A stretch of DNA of 64,000 bases from Isoetes taiwanensis (lineage: Eukaryota; Streptophyta; Lycopodiopsida; Isoetales; Isoetaceae), in NCBI GenBank assembly GCA_021234155.1, contig JAJEKV010000002.1, positions 30,947,234 through 31,011,233 of the forward strand, given 5' to 3'. The notes under the pieces are model-generated. The model did no database searches and had not been told where the DNA came from. It was given only the letters and a program-made list of their open reading frames with translations. A program made the translations under genes and the position numbers. This document shows, piece after piece, positions 21,681 through 32,581 of this stretch (position 1 is its first letter; each line of letters starts with the position of its first letter).

Positions 21681-23060
21681 TCATCTTTGAGACTCAAGCA
21701 TCGCCATCTTGTGATCTTTAAGGCCGGACCTTGCACTTCGCCACGAATTAGCCCATCGTCCCACGTGATGCCTCAAAGATGGGGGCTCATAAGTGGCACT
21801 TTTATACTTAAGTAGCAGCCCAATTCTCGCCTCGTGATTGCAAACCCAAGACTTTAAGTTCTTTCTCATCATATCTTCCAACTCGTGACTCATGCTCGCC
21901 ACCTCCCACATAATTCAACCGACATTCTTTTTCTCAACCGATGCTACAAAACGGTTAATTGATCATCGGTTTGCATATGCCGCTCCGGCCTGGCCTCAGG
22001 CGATATTTGATTGATGAGTATGTGCCTAATTTCACTAAGCATCTCTCGTCCCCCATCGAGGCCATTTTTATGCCTACAAACAAAACAAAATAATGAATAC
22101 AAAAGCCAAGCATGCACAAAGTAAATGCAACATAATAATGCACAATATCAAACATGTATGCACTCATATAATCATTACTCATAACACGCCCTATGGCGAC
22201 TAATACCTTATTATTCCCCCCCCACCCAAGGCAAGGAAAAAAAAAAAAGAAGAAAAAAGAAAAACTAAATAGGTTAGATTAGGGTATTCGGACCCACGAT
22301 CAATTTACATTCGTATTACTAGTTAATTAGTTAGCAGATGGTACCGAGATTTAGTTAACTTTTTTAACCAAAAACACTACCTAAACTTATCTTCGCACCT
22401 TGTTCGGATTAGTTAGCAAAATTAACTAAAATTAACTAAATTAGAAATTAGCACTAAAAGTTAAATCACCCCATAGAGGTCACTTTAAAATTAGTTAATT
22501 GTGCTTATAATTTTTTATGCCTTTGGCTAACTTAACTAGACATGTTCGAAATAATTTAGTTAACTAGTTAAGTTATTTTTTAACCAAAGCTTTTAGTGCA
22601 AAATAGTATTACATTAAGTTAGCCCTCGACCTATTTTTTTTTTTAACTAGCACCGGTGTGAAGGGAATCATCCGCCATCGTTAACTTAACTTAACGATAA
22701 AAATAACTTAACTAAACTTGACCATGGATGCGAATAGACCCTTACTTCTGGATCAAAAAGCTAGATTTGGCTAGATAATAGAGGAGGCTTTGGACCGATG
22801 GAATAATGCTCCATTCACATGCATAAAGGCAAAAACGCTGGCCGCAAATGAAGCGTGACATTCGGCAACAAAGGCTAATTTCATAGCAAAGATCAGAAAT
22901 TTTTAGCAAATCCCGCGTGATACCCATCAAATAAAATGGCAATTTGGAAGAGAATCATTCTCGCCACACCGCGGCCACGCCCACCGCCTTGCCGCCGCTA
23001 TTTTAGGAGCCCATGTGAATCTTCCATAAGCTAGATAGACTAGATTAGATCGGCCGGATT
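21681..23060. other. Element interior, AT-rich, no gene recognised
   Basis: An open minus-strand stretch at 21911-21681 (ending KDHKMAMLESQR) may be the N-terminal extension of the kinase-like gene. From 22260 to 22740 the sequence is AT-rich with many TTAACTA / TTAGTTAA motifs and no coding potential. Confidence 0.4.
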
Positions 23061-23084
23061 AGGCTAGAGTATGATTAGACCAAC

Positions 23085-25030
23085 ACGCGGTCCTCCCCCC
23101 GGTTTGACACGCTCTCCCGCATCGACTGGAATCTTTTGGGCCTTCCCCGGCGAGGGGCCCCCGAACGGAGGATCCAAATCGGGCCGGATAGGGGAACCGG
23201 CCCGGAGGGTGGTCATTAGCTTGCGGCCCCCGGCAGCCACGCTGCCAGAAGGGCTGCCTCGAACTTTTGGATCCCGGCCCGGGTCCTGGGACTCTCCCCT
23301 CTTGTGAGGGATCCCTACAAGGTCCCCGGCCTCGCTTGACTTGGGGAAGGGTGCCACCTCGGCTTGCCCCCAAGAACGGCTGCCCCCGACCGCTCTAATG
23401 CTAACCCTTTGACCTAGACCTTCTCCTCCGGTTTCAATTCCCCCGAAGCCGCTTTGCCCCAATTTCCTCTCCCAAGGCCCTCGGGACTGACGGGCCTCCT
23501 CCTCTCCGGGAATCGCATTTGGCTCTGCCAATGGACTCGTAACGCCGAGATTGCCCTGGGGACCAATTTCGCGGGCCGTAAGACCACCCGACCTCCAAGA
23601 AGCCAAAATAGCTCACGCCCATCACACTCGTAGTCAATTGGCCTAGGATGTGGATGCCTGATAATCGTCGTGGAGGGCGTGAGTGTTTCTTTCTTTTGCA
23701 AAACCGACCTTGTAACTTGCTCTCTAGGGTAATTTCGGCCATTCCTGACTTACTTGGCGTGGTCGATTTGCCATTCCCGAGCCTCCCTGGGTTCGAACGA
23801 CAAAACATCTGGTTTCTACAAGGCCGACCTCAGACGCGCCCCGCGGTTTGACAAGTTCTCCCCGACCGACTGAATCTTTTGGGCCTTCCCAAGAGGGGCC
23901 CCCGAATGGAGGATCCAATGGTCGGATAGGGGAACCGCCCGGGGAGGGTGGTCATTAGCTTGCGGGCCCCCTGGGAGCCGCCAGAAGGGCTGCCTCGAAC
24001 TTTTTGGATCCCGCCCCCTGGGTCCTGACTCTCCCTCTTGTGAGGGATCCCCGCAAGGTCCCGCCTCGCTTGACTTGGGTGAAGGGTCTAAAATTCCGAA
24101 AATTGGGCTAACCCTGGTGCTAGAGATGAATTAGGAAATCCAAATCGGCAAAAATTCAGAATTTATTTTCGCATAATGCATTAATTACGAATTTATGAAT
24201 GTCTTGCCACCGCAAAAGTGCCCCCGACTTCTAATTGCCACATCGGGAGGAGGACAGCCCAAACTCCGCTCGCCGGGCCTCCTTGCTCAGGTTCTCTACC
24301 AAGCAGCCTTCTGGCCAGTCCCAACTGCAATGCACCAAGACTCGCCCCCAAAACGCAAACCCTTCTAGAACCCGGCAACCCCACGTGGTTTACGCTTCGG
24401 AGGCCCTCTCCTTGTTAGATTCGCCGGACCTTGCATCGCGTGTCTTGACGTGGAGTGGGGGTGTTGACGCCCCCTAAAATCCCCCTGAAGCTACTTGCCC
24501 CGAATTTTCTCTCCCCAAGGCCCCTCAGGGACGGACGGGCAACCTCCCTCTCCGAATCTGCAATTGGCTCGCCAATGGACTCAACGCCGACATTGCCCCT
24601 GGGGACCAAGTTCCGCGGGCGTAAGACCACCCGGACCTCCAAGAAGCGCCAAAGTAGCTCACGCCCATCACACTCGTAGTCAATTGGCCTAGGATGTGGA
24701 TGCCGGATAATCGCCGCGGGAGGGCGGAGTGTTTTTTCTTTGCAAAACTAACCTTGTAACTTGCTCCCTTGGGTAATTTCGCCATTCCTGACGACTTGGC
24801 GTGTTGATTTGCCATTCCTGAGCCTCCCTAAGTGCGTCTCGAACGACAAAACACCGCGGTTTTTACAAGGCCGGACCCTCGTGACGCCCCGCGTTTTGAC
24901 AAGTTCTCCCGACCGACCTGAATCTTTTGGGCCTTCCCAAGAGGGGCCCCCAATGGAGGATCCAACCATTTGGATAGGGGAACCGCCCGTGAGGGTGGTC
25001 ATTAGCTTGCGGCCCCCCGGGAGCGCCGCC
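23085..25030. repeat. GC-rich large repeats of the CACTA-like element
   Basis: Two modules alternate. Module 1 (GAATCTTTTGGGCCTTCCC ... GGTGGTCATTAGCTTGCGG) is at about 23090-23350, 23840-24100 and 24870-25030. Module 2 (TTTCTCTCCCAAGGCCC ... TAGTCAATTGGCCTAGGATG ... CTTGTAACTTGCTC) is at about 23450-23800 and 24490-24840. Copies differ by substitutions and small indels. About 380 bp of unrelated sequence is inserted between copies at 24110-24480. Long frames on both strands here are a by-product of high GC content. Confidence 0.9.
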
Positions 25031-25409
25031 AGTCACATGCTAGGCCACATGCCGTCACATGCTCGCTGGCGCGACACGGGGTAAATACGCATCGACGCGT
25101 CATCCGCTCTCAGAATGTCACATCGCATATCCACCGACGCGACACTGCCGTCCCACTGGGGCGCCGACGCCCACCGGCGGACAAATTTGCCGTGTCACGG
25201 ACATCGCGATGCGACGCCACGCCGCAGACGCGGACACCCGCCGCCCACTGGCGCCGACGCCCACCGGCATGACGATTTGCCGTGTGAGGATGTCGACGCC
25301 GCAAGACATCGCCGCGATGCGACGCGGTAAATCGCGACGCCACGCTGTAAATGACGCCGCATGGTCACGCCAATTGCGACGCCACGCGACTCGTGACGCC
25401 GCAAAACCC
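25031..25409. repeat. Right subterminal repeats
   Basis: Dense GCGACGCC, CACCGGC, CGCGATGCGACG and TCACATGC motifs repeat at irregular intervals, mirroring in composition the left subterminal array and ending at the right inverted repeat. Confidence 0.8.
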
Positions 25410-25438
25410 ACGTCGCTAAATGACCATTCTCCCTTGTG
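25410..25438 (-). repeat. Right terminal inverted repeat
   Basis: Its reverse complement begins CACAAGGGAGAA and ends TTTAGCGACGT, matching the left end at 16883-16912. The TGG at 25439-25441 is the target duplication. Confidence 0.85.
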
Positions 25439-25915
25439 TGGAGGTGCTTGTTCCAGAATGTCAATTTTCTTCTTAATATCAATTTGCTTCATTCTCACTT
25501 TGTTAATGTACAATGTATATTAGGTGGGGATAAATCTTCAAAAGAAAAGGTGGAACCCTTCATATCATTGATGATAAGTTGTTTCAAGTAGATATTTGTG
25601 GTATGGAGCCAACGGAGAAAACTATTGGTGGTCTTTTTCGTTGCTGGGTTGTGGAAGTTCAACCGTGTGGGCAGAAGAATGACCTAGTATTCTTGTATAA
25701 AGGAACACAATTGGAGAAAGCACAAAGAGATGGTATTGTTCTTGGCATTCATGCCATTGAAAGTGCAAGTTTGGATCTGTTGGTTGAAGATTCCAGGAAA
25801 AAGCTAGTTATTTTCAGGGATTTAATTTTTGTTCACTTTGCACCACAAACCCATGGAAAGTAGCCAAAATGGATTAGATCTTTCATGTGCAGGTTTTGGC
25901 TGGAAATTAGCTTCG

Positions 25916-26041
25916 TACAAGAGCTTATTGGAAAGTGGACTAAAAGATACACAAGCACTTGCAGAGGGAATATCCATTCCTACAAGAGCTTATGGGAAAG
26001 TGGACTAAATACACAAGCACTTGCAGAGGGAATATCTATTG
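25916..26041 (+). repeat. Tandem duplication of about 63 bp
   Basis: Copies 25916-25980 and 25981-26041 both read TACAAGAGCTTAT-GGAAAG ... CTTGCAGAGGGAATATC. The second copy lacks four bases (AAGA/AAT region), so the duplication shifts the frame within the unknown gene. Confidence 0.9.
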
Positions 26042-27104
26042 TACGTAGAAATATGTACAACCAAGAGGTCATTGCCTCTACATTTCTTATAAGGTTGAAG
26101 AAAACTATCATGAAAGGTAACCTCATAAAGCACTCACAAAACAAGGCCTCCAAATCTTTTACAAGATGTACCAAACTCCTTAGTTGATGCAACAAATGGA
26201 CAAGAGGAGGGAGAGTGGGACAATGCAAAGGCACTAGTTACAGTGGATGCAACAATGGATGCAATGGATGCAACAGAGGGCATCAATGACAATGTAGATA
26301 TGTCTTTAATGGCATATAAATTCTCAGAGGATGATCAGTTAAAACAGGTACAAGAAGCCGATAAAGTACTTCAAAGTTACAAAAAATGGTATCCTATGGG
26401 ATTAGATGGAACTATAGATATCCATGTGAATAGATTAAGGCTTTGTCAAGGTAAAGTTGCAAAGTACAATCACAGAGGATATAGTAAGCATCACATGGAA
26501 GAGATTATGACTTCTATGATGGATTTTCCTTGTCAGAAGCATGCCCCTGCAGATGTTCTCCCGTATGATAGGAGTACTGGATTTCCAATAACTTGGAAAT
26601 CTAAGGAGGACTTGAGTAAGCCAAATGTTCTCTTCTACGTTATAGAAGGACAGCATTCAGCAATGGCTACCCAAGTATTACTCAAGCTTCCATCTCATAT
26701 AATCTCCAATGATATGAAAAACTTTACGAGATGAGGAAATGTAGAGTATTATCAAGGGAAATGAAAAGTAGCACTCTAGCCTTGCTCAGTCATGTCCAGA
26801 ATAATATTAATGTTGTCTCACATTATGAAAGGTAATCGTGCTATTTATTATATTTTCTATTTCTTGTTGTTTGTTATTTACTAACGATTTACTTCTTGTT
26901 TTAATGAAGCCCATGTGTTGATCAATTGAAGCATGTTAGAAATCAATGGATTGCTCTTGGACGACCAGAGAGGACACCTGGGAATTCTGGAAAAGGCACT
27001 GCTTGGCAAGTAAGTGTCTATATTTTATAATTGGACTTTGGAGGAATTTGAAGAATTATAAATAAATCGGCAAAGAGGAACGAAATAAATAAACCAAGGT
27101 CGGG

Positions 27105-27690
27105 TGAATACTACGAATTTATTACTCTTTTCTCGCCAAGCATGGAATAATTGGCATTTAATTTGGGATAGGTGGATGGATAAGGATTTAAATGACGGGA
27201 TCTGTAATCCTCCCCAAACGCTTTATCATAAAAGACCTTTCTTCGCCTTCGCTTCTATACACTCCATATTAGCCAAGACTTTGCCATGTGAAATGCAATC
27301 CGTTTAGAAGCAGTCCACTGATTTGGATAAATACCCAAAAGAAAGTGCTGACTATCCAAAGATACTCCAAAAAGAGAATGCAGCCAGGACCTAAGACTAC
27401 TCAAACCTGCACACAAATATAAACAGTGCTCCAATGTTTCAATGCACCGCTCACACATTGGGCAAAGTGGGCTTACTCCCGGCTTAAAGCGATGAACCAT
27501 CTCATTAACTCTCAAAGAGCGTGAATCACCTGCCAAAGTAGAACATTTACCTTTGGAGGATTATATTTAGACCAAACAAGGTTCCGGATGGATTGCCATT
27601 GAGAAGGCAAAGTCCAGTAAGTGCCATTTTCGAAAGGTGGTAAAGTAATCGGGAGGTAAGCAACAGTAAGCATGAACTTACTAGCTTCTT
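27105..27690 (-). mobile_element. 3' fragment of an L1-type LINE (zf-RVT domain)
   Basis: The minus strand reads FENGTYWTLPSQWQSIRNLV and VWSKYNPPKVNVLLWQVIH, a frame change, then LRVNEMVHRFKPG, LCPMCERCIETLEHCLYLC and KRIAFHMAKSWLIWS. This is the zinc-binding region that follows the reverse transcriptase in plant LINEs (W-x-x-x-P-P-K ... C-P-x-C ... E-T-x-E-H-x-x-x-x-C). It resembles the second LINE at 59.4-59.9 kb residue by residue. It lies between exon-like blocks 4 and 5 of the unknown gene, in an intron and in antisense orientation. The reverse transcriptase is absent. Confidence 0.85.
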
Positions 27691-28261
27691 GCCTTCTTTA
27701 ATACCTTGAACAAAGTTCCAGCATCTCTTGTCTTCTATATTTATTAAGACCTTAGAAAAGGTTTATGATAAGCAGTTCGGTAAATATAACTCAGAAAATA
27801 CATTTGTAGTTGATAACTTTGCTTATAAGTGATACTACAACTTGAATAATTCTTGGTTTGTAGAACCATATTTGGTATCGAATTATAAGACAGATGATTA
27901 TCTGATGGGTGAGTTGTTGCCAAAATTACAGATTGTAAGTGCATCAGAAAACCTTCTGAATGCTTTGGCATCTTTTCCAGAAATGAAGAAGATAACTCCC
28001 GATGATGCTGATGTGATAGACATTCTGGATAAGAGGTCATTCAATATTTAGATTGTCATTTTGGACATGGATTTATGTTGTAATAACTTTGCTATAATAT
28101 CATGGAATTTTATGTTGTAGTAACCGTATTATGGAATTTTTTATTTTTTATGTTCACTTCTATAGATATAAGTAAGATATAAGTAAAAGTCTATTTCGTT
28201 TTCAATTTTTCCAATACCAATTATAACTAGCTCAGTATGTTAAACAGTTTAATAAAAAAAT

Positions 28262-28640
28262 CGTAATGATCTTTCTTTCATATGGCACATAAATTATGAA
28301 CAATGCAAAGCTTAGTCCGCTAAACTCTAATGGCACACAAATTATAGAAAACTATGCCAAGCTTATTCTTCTAAACTCTAATCGCACACAAATTATATAT
28401 AAAACTGTGCAAGGCTTATTTCGCTAAACTCTAATGCGGCGCATAAAGTGAAGCTTAGTCCGCAATGGCACACAAATTATACAAAACTCTAATGGCGCAT
28501 AAAGTGAAAGTTAGTCCTCTAAACTCCAATGGCACACAAATTATACAAAAATAATGTCAAATTTAGTCGGCTAAACTCTAATGGTAGATAAATTATAAAA
28601 CAAATAATGCTAAACATAGTCCGCTAAACTAAAAAATAGG
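28262..28640. repeat. Minisatellite, about 55-65 bp unit, 6-7 copies
   Basis: Units share CTAAACTCTAATGGCACAC, AAATTATA, AAAACTATGC and AAGCTTAGTCCG blocks. Copies differ by substitutions and by short deletions; some carry GGCGCATAAAGTGAA in place of the ACACAAATTATA block. Confidence 0.85.
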
Positions 28641-28881
28641 AAGTGGTTTTTTCTCAATTTAATTGCATAGGTCTTTTTTGTGAACTTTATAAATTTGATG
28701 TCTCAATTTCTATGCTATGTTATGGCCCCACCAATCTTCTGATACATTATTTTATTTCTGTGTGTCATGTTTTGGACCCACATTCACTTCTGTTATAGTT
28801 TTGTAAACATTATCAATTTCATGGCTATATTTCCATTCATATTACGGGCACACTAACGTTTCTGATATATTTTTGTTGCAG

Positions 28882-28944
28882 GCTTTTGTGTGGTGGCTAA
28901 GAGTGGAGTGTATATCATTTACTTGCCCCTGCCTTGCTAAAAGT
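28882..28944 (+). other. Possible 5' exon of the hAT-like gene
   Basis: A block between acceptor TTGCAG and donor AAAAG|TAAGTAT precedes the coding exon that starts after AAATTGCAG at 29100. It has no ATG in the coding frame and may be an untranslated leader exon. Confidence 0.3.
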
Positions 28945-29100
28945 AAGTATATTATATAATGTACTATTGTTTATTTGTTGGGTTCATTTGTTTTAAGTGG
29001 GCATTATTTTTGCAAACTTGTTTGTGGCTGCACTATCTTTATTTCTTATGTTAATTTATGTTCTTTTTGCTTATGTTATTTTATGATAAAAAATTGCAGC

Positions 29101-32100
29101 ATGGGTTTTGAAAATGAAAGACCCTCCAAGAAGCAAGTTACCTTATTCAACATGCCTTGTTTCAAGGGGAACGTAGCAGCAAATACCCCATGTGGTGTGC
29201 CAACTGAAGATGTTAATCTCCAAACTGCCTTTGATGAGCATGGCAAGGAAATGGCAAATGAATTAGGAAGGATAACGAAGGCAGGGGAGAGATACCAAGA
29301 TGATTGGGCCGAAAAGAATAAATGGTTGGAAATTGATAAGGAAAGAGGACTTATGTGGTGTTCCATATGTAAAAAAGACCCGTATTGTAAGTCTCTTTTT
29401 GCCACCACAGGAGCAAAAAACTTTAAGACCTCAGCATTGGATGATCACGCAAGTTCTAAAGCCCATAGGGATGCCATACTATTGCAAGAGAGAGATAAGG
29501 ATGGTCTTCAAAAACTTGAAAAGAAGAGGAAGGCTGGTGTGGAGAGTTGTCTTGAAAAATTGTTCAAATGCGCATATTGGATTGCAAAAGAAGACTTGGC
29601 TTTTAGAAAATTGGTGAGTTTGTTGAGTTTGATGCGTGATTGTGGTGTTGAAGATTTGCCATTCATATATAATGATAACAAGGCTTGTATGACATATTCA
29701 ACAAAATTTGGACTTATTCAGATTTAATAGATAGCACTTCAAGAACGCCATTATAAGAATATATGTATTGTTTGAAAATTCTTGATTGTTATAATTTTTA
29801 TAAGTTTTAATTATATAAGTTTATCTTTCAATTAAAACTATAATGGTTATCAAAGAATAAACTTGATTTCCAAACTAATTTTTATTTGAATCTATTTAGA
29901 ATTAGATATTTCAAGAATATAAAAATTTCAATTTGTAGTTATTTAACAGATTCAAAATTTAGCAATCATGAGAATTAAATGAAATATGATGGTTTGATAA
30001 GCGATTGACTTAAAACTATTATTAGAATTTCACAATTTACAAATTTTTACACTTTAAAAAATACTTTAAGAAAAGTTTTAGGTTGAAATTAATTAAATGA
30101 TATAAAGTTATTGGTTTAATAATAACTATTGAATAATTTATTATTGATGAAATAAAATATATTGACATTTAATCGATAATAAACTATTCATTTTTTATTA
30201 AACATAAACGTAATTCTTTAATAAATTTCAATCTAAAACTTTCTTTAAATATTTTGAAAAGCATAGTATTTTAATTATCGAGAATTAATTTAGAAAGCAA
30301 CTTTAAACTTTAGTAAATATCATATTTTTTATTTAAAAATAAACAAAACAAATTATTAAAATCAATAAGAGCTAAAAATACATATAATATTATCATGGCA
30401 TCCTTGGAGCACATTTATTAGATTTGAATAAGCCCAAATTTTGTTAAATATGTCATTTATGCAAGTTTTATATTTCATATTGCTAAGTCATTGGGAGCGA
30501 GCATTCTTGGTCGTGTAAGGCGAAGTCCATGGTTTGGGCTTATGGTTGACGAGTCCACCGATATCAGTGTAACTAAGAATCTCATTTTGTATGCCACGTT
30601 TGTAGAAGAGAGGCGTGTGCAAACCGTATTCTTGGGCATGGTGATCGTTAAAGATGGAGGGGCAGAAGGGATTACAGAAAGCATTTTAGATATGTTGAAG
30701 GAATGGAATCTTAATATTCGAAAATTGATGGGCTTTGGTGGTGATGGAGCTTCCGTTATGGTTGGTACACATACTGGTGTTGCTACAAGATTGAAATCAC
30801 TTAATTTGACCAACATACATTGTTATGCTCATCGGGCAAACTTATGTGTCCAAGAAACATGCAAGACACCAACAATAAAAACAAGGTGTAAGTTTATTGA
30901 TGAGTTGATAAATCGTGTGTCAAGTTTCTTTTCTAGAAGCTCCATAAGAAAGGCACAATTAGAGAAAATGCAGGAAGCATTTGATACTTCTCACTTGCAG
31001 ATTTTGGGCATTGTGAAGCCACGATGGCTTAGTAGACATGGGGCAATTGAGAGGATGTGCGAAGTTTATGAGCCGCTCATGCAAACTTTATTGGAAAATC
31101 CAGATGGTAAGGCTCTTTATTTGAGTTTAAAATCATTTTTGGTTGTTTACATTCTCCACTTTCTTGCTGATGTACTCAAGATCATGACAAACTTGAGTTT
31201 AGAGTTTCAAAGAACTTATGTGGATGTTAACAATGTGACTAGCTTGTGCCGCAATTCAAGAGATAGAAGAGTTATTTTTGGTGCAAAAAAGGATAGTAGA
31301 GATTATCCTATCATTTCAGATTATGGTGGAGGCGAAGGAATGCTTCAAGTTTTAAGAGCATCCGTGAAAGGGAACATGTACAAGTCCCATCGAGATCAGA
31401 AGATACTTTTTGAAATGGCCAGGGATCTCAAACACCCCTTCGCACCAACTAGCAACGAACCCTAAAATACATTACTCGATCCTTGCATGCTTAAATTTGG
31501 AATAATATTGAATATTCATAGGTGACCATTGAAAAGTGCCACAGAAATCAAGGATCCCGAAAGGGCGCACTTTAGAAATACTATTTAGTACACCTCATCA
31601 AATACAGCACCGAAATCATAGAAAAACCTTAGTAAAAATCGTACAAAAACATAAAAAAAACCCCCTGTTATTATGCTACATATTGAAGAAAAGGTTAGAG
31701 GATCAGATTATTCTTTCTTCTTTGAAAGTATTATGTGCTATTAACATGCCTAGTCGTGCCAAGGAATTGAAGGTTTATGGAATCGATGAGCTTAAGAAAT
31801 TACGTGACTTCTATGGAGTGCAAAAAAATGTTGATGGTAAGATATTTCCTGCTAGCTGTCATTGACCATGAGAAATTGGGTAGGGGGTATGCATTGTCTA
31901 AGCGTCAAGCTAGTATAGAATGGCAAGGAAGGAGCTTCTTGGATACATGGGGTATGATTTCTTGTAGTGACTTGTGGAAGGAGAAGATGCCTGAATTGCT
32001 AAGCCTTGCCACAATTGGGCTTGTCCAATGCACTAGTACAACAACATGTGAGCGTGGCTTTAGCCGCATGAATATTGTGAAGACCAAGTATCGGGAATCG

Positions 32101-32212
32101 GCTACAAAATGATGGGTTTGATGCATTAATGCGCATTTCCATGGAAGGACCTGAAATGAAGAGCTTTGATTTTAGTGAAAGCATTGAGTTATGGAAAGAA
32201 AGTGCACATTAG
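29101..32212 (+). pseudogene. hAT-family transposase (ZNF862-like, DUF4371), copy 1
   Basis: The first coding exon (29101 to about 29690) starts MGFENERPSKKQVTLF and holds a TTF-type zinc finger (MWCSICKK ... SALDDHASSKAHRD). After an AT-rich intron, the exon from about 30464 encodes the hAT transposase core: GLMVDESTDISVTKNLILYA, GFGGDGASVMVGTHTGVATR, NIHCYAHRANLCVQ and PRWLSRHGAIERMCEVYE. A downstream exon (about 31700 on) carries the hAT dimerisation domain (IGLVQCTSTTTCERGFSRMN). The conserved aspartates of the core and the C-terminal W/R motifs are recognisable. Lesions: four extra bases near 31850, one extra G near 32090, and a truncated middle exon. The last residues (KSFDFSESIELWKESAH-stop) are in frame with the core. 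Without these lesions it would resemble domesticated ZNF862-type proteins. Confidence 0.85.
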
Positions 32213-32581
32213 AAGACGATGACTAGTTTCTTGAACAATAAGTATTATGTATTCACTTTCATTTTATGAGTATCAGTTACTGTTATGAAGCATTGAAGCA
32301 TTGTAAGTTTTCTTTTTGATTAAACTAAAGGCTTTTACGTTAAATCTTTGACTGAAGGTCTAATTATATAGATGTCTCAGTCATTTATCAATAAATAGAA
32401 CATATGATTCTATAAAGGATGGTAAACCATTCTTATTGCTCTGTAATGTAGACTTTAGTATACATACCAACAAACTCAACAATAGCAAAAAGAGAAATTA
32501 ATGTTGTCTTTGAAGTTGCGCTATTCCTCGTTCTTTTGAAATGTTTCACATTACATGCTAAACAAGTTGAAATTGGGTTCT
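29851..32581 (+). repeat. Tandem duplication unit 1 (2.73 kb)
   Basis: Starts inside the hAT intron at CAAAGAATAAACTTG and runs to AAATTGGGTTCT, where unit 2 begins without spacer. The unit contains half the intron, the catalytic exon, the dimerisation exon and the 3' flank. Confidence 0.95.

Larger units (their letters stand above)
16883..25438. mobile_element. CACTA-like DNA transposon (8.56 kb)
   Basis: The left end begins CACAATAGGAGAA and continues GGTCATTTAGCGACGT; the right end, read on the minus strand, begins CACAAGGGAGAA and continues with the identical GGTCATTTAGCGACGT. The two 29-30 bp terminal inverted repeats differ by a one-base gap and two substitutions. Both ends are flanked by the same 3-bp direct repeat TGG (16880-16882 and 25439-25441). 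Short inverted ends starting CACA/CACT, a 3-bp target duplication and palindrome-rich subterminal arrays on both sides are the hallmarks of the CACTA (En/Spm) superfamily. No intact TNP2-type transposase was recognised, so the element is probably non-autonomous or decayed. It carries a decayed kinase-like gene. Confidence 0.8.
25540..28051 (+). pseudogene. Unidentified multi-exon gene with a ParB-like motif, damaged
   Basis: Coding-like blocks occur in order on the plus strand. (1) About 25540-25863, beginning KRKGGTLHIIDDKLFQVD, then GGLFRCWVVEVQPCG. (2) 25893-26187, with QALAEGISIVRRNMYNQEVI and an internal 61-65 bp duplication. (3) 26243 to about 26830, starting in a Met-Asp-Ala-Thr repeat, continuing with NRLRLCQGKVAKYNHRGYS and NVLFYVIEGQHSAMATQVLL; a one-base shift near 26725 leads into YEMRKCRVLSREMKSS and a donor at ER|GTAATC. 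(4) 26911-27008, VDQLKHVRNQWIALGRPER, donor CAAG|TAAGTG. (5) 27830-28051, ending DVIDILDKRSFNI-stop. The V-I-E-G-Q-H motif recalls the G-Q-H/E-R box of ParB/sulfiredoxin-like folds, which is inference only. An in-frame stop and a frameshift suggest a pseudogene. No family is recognised. Confidence 0.5.

Noticed and set aside
16883-25438. Mutator or hAT assignment of the 8.56-kb element
   Set aside because: Those families make 8-9 bp target duplications; only a 3-bp TGG duplication is seen here and the ends begin CACAA.
23060-25520. Long overlapping ORFs on both strands
   Set aside because: The block is GC-rich and internally repeated; frames open on both strands at once and show no domain, so they are compositional artefacts.
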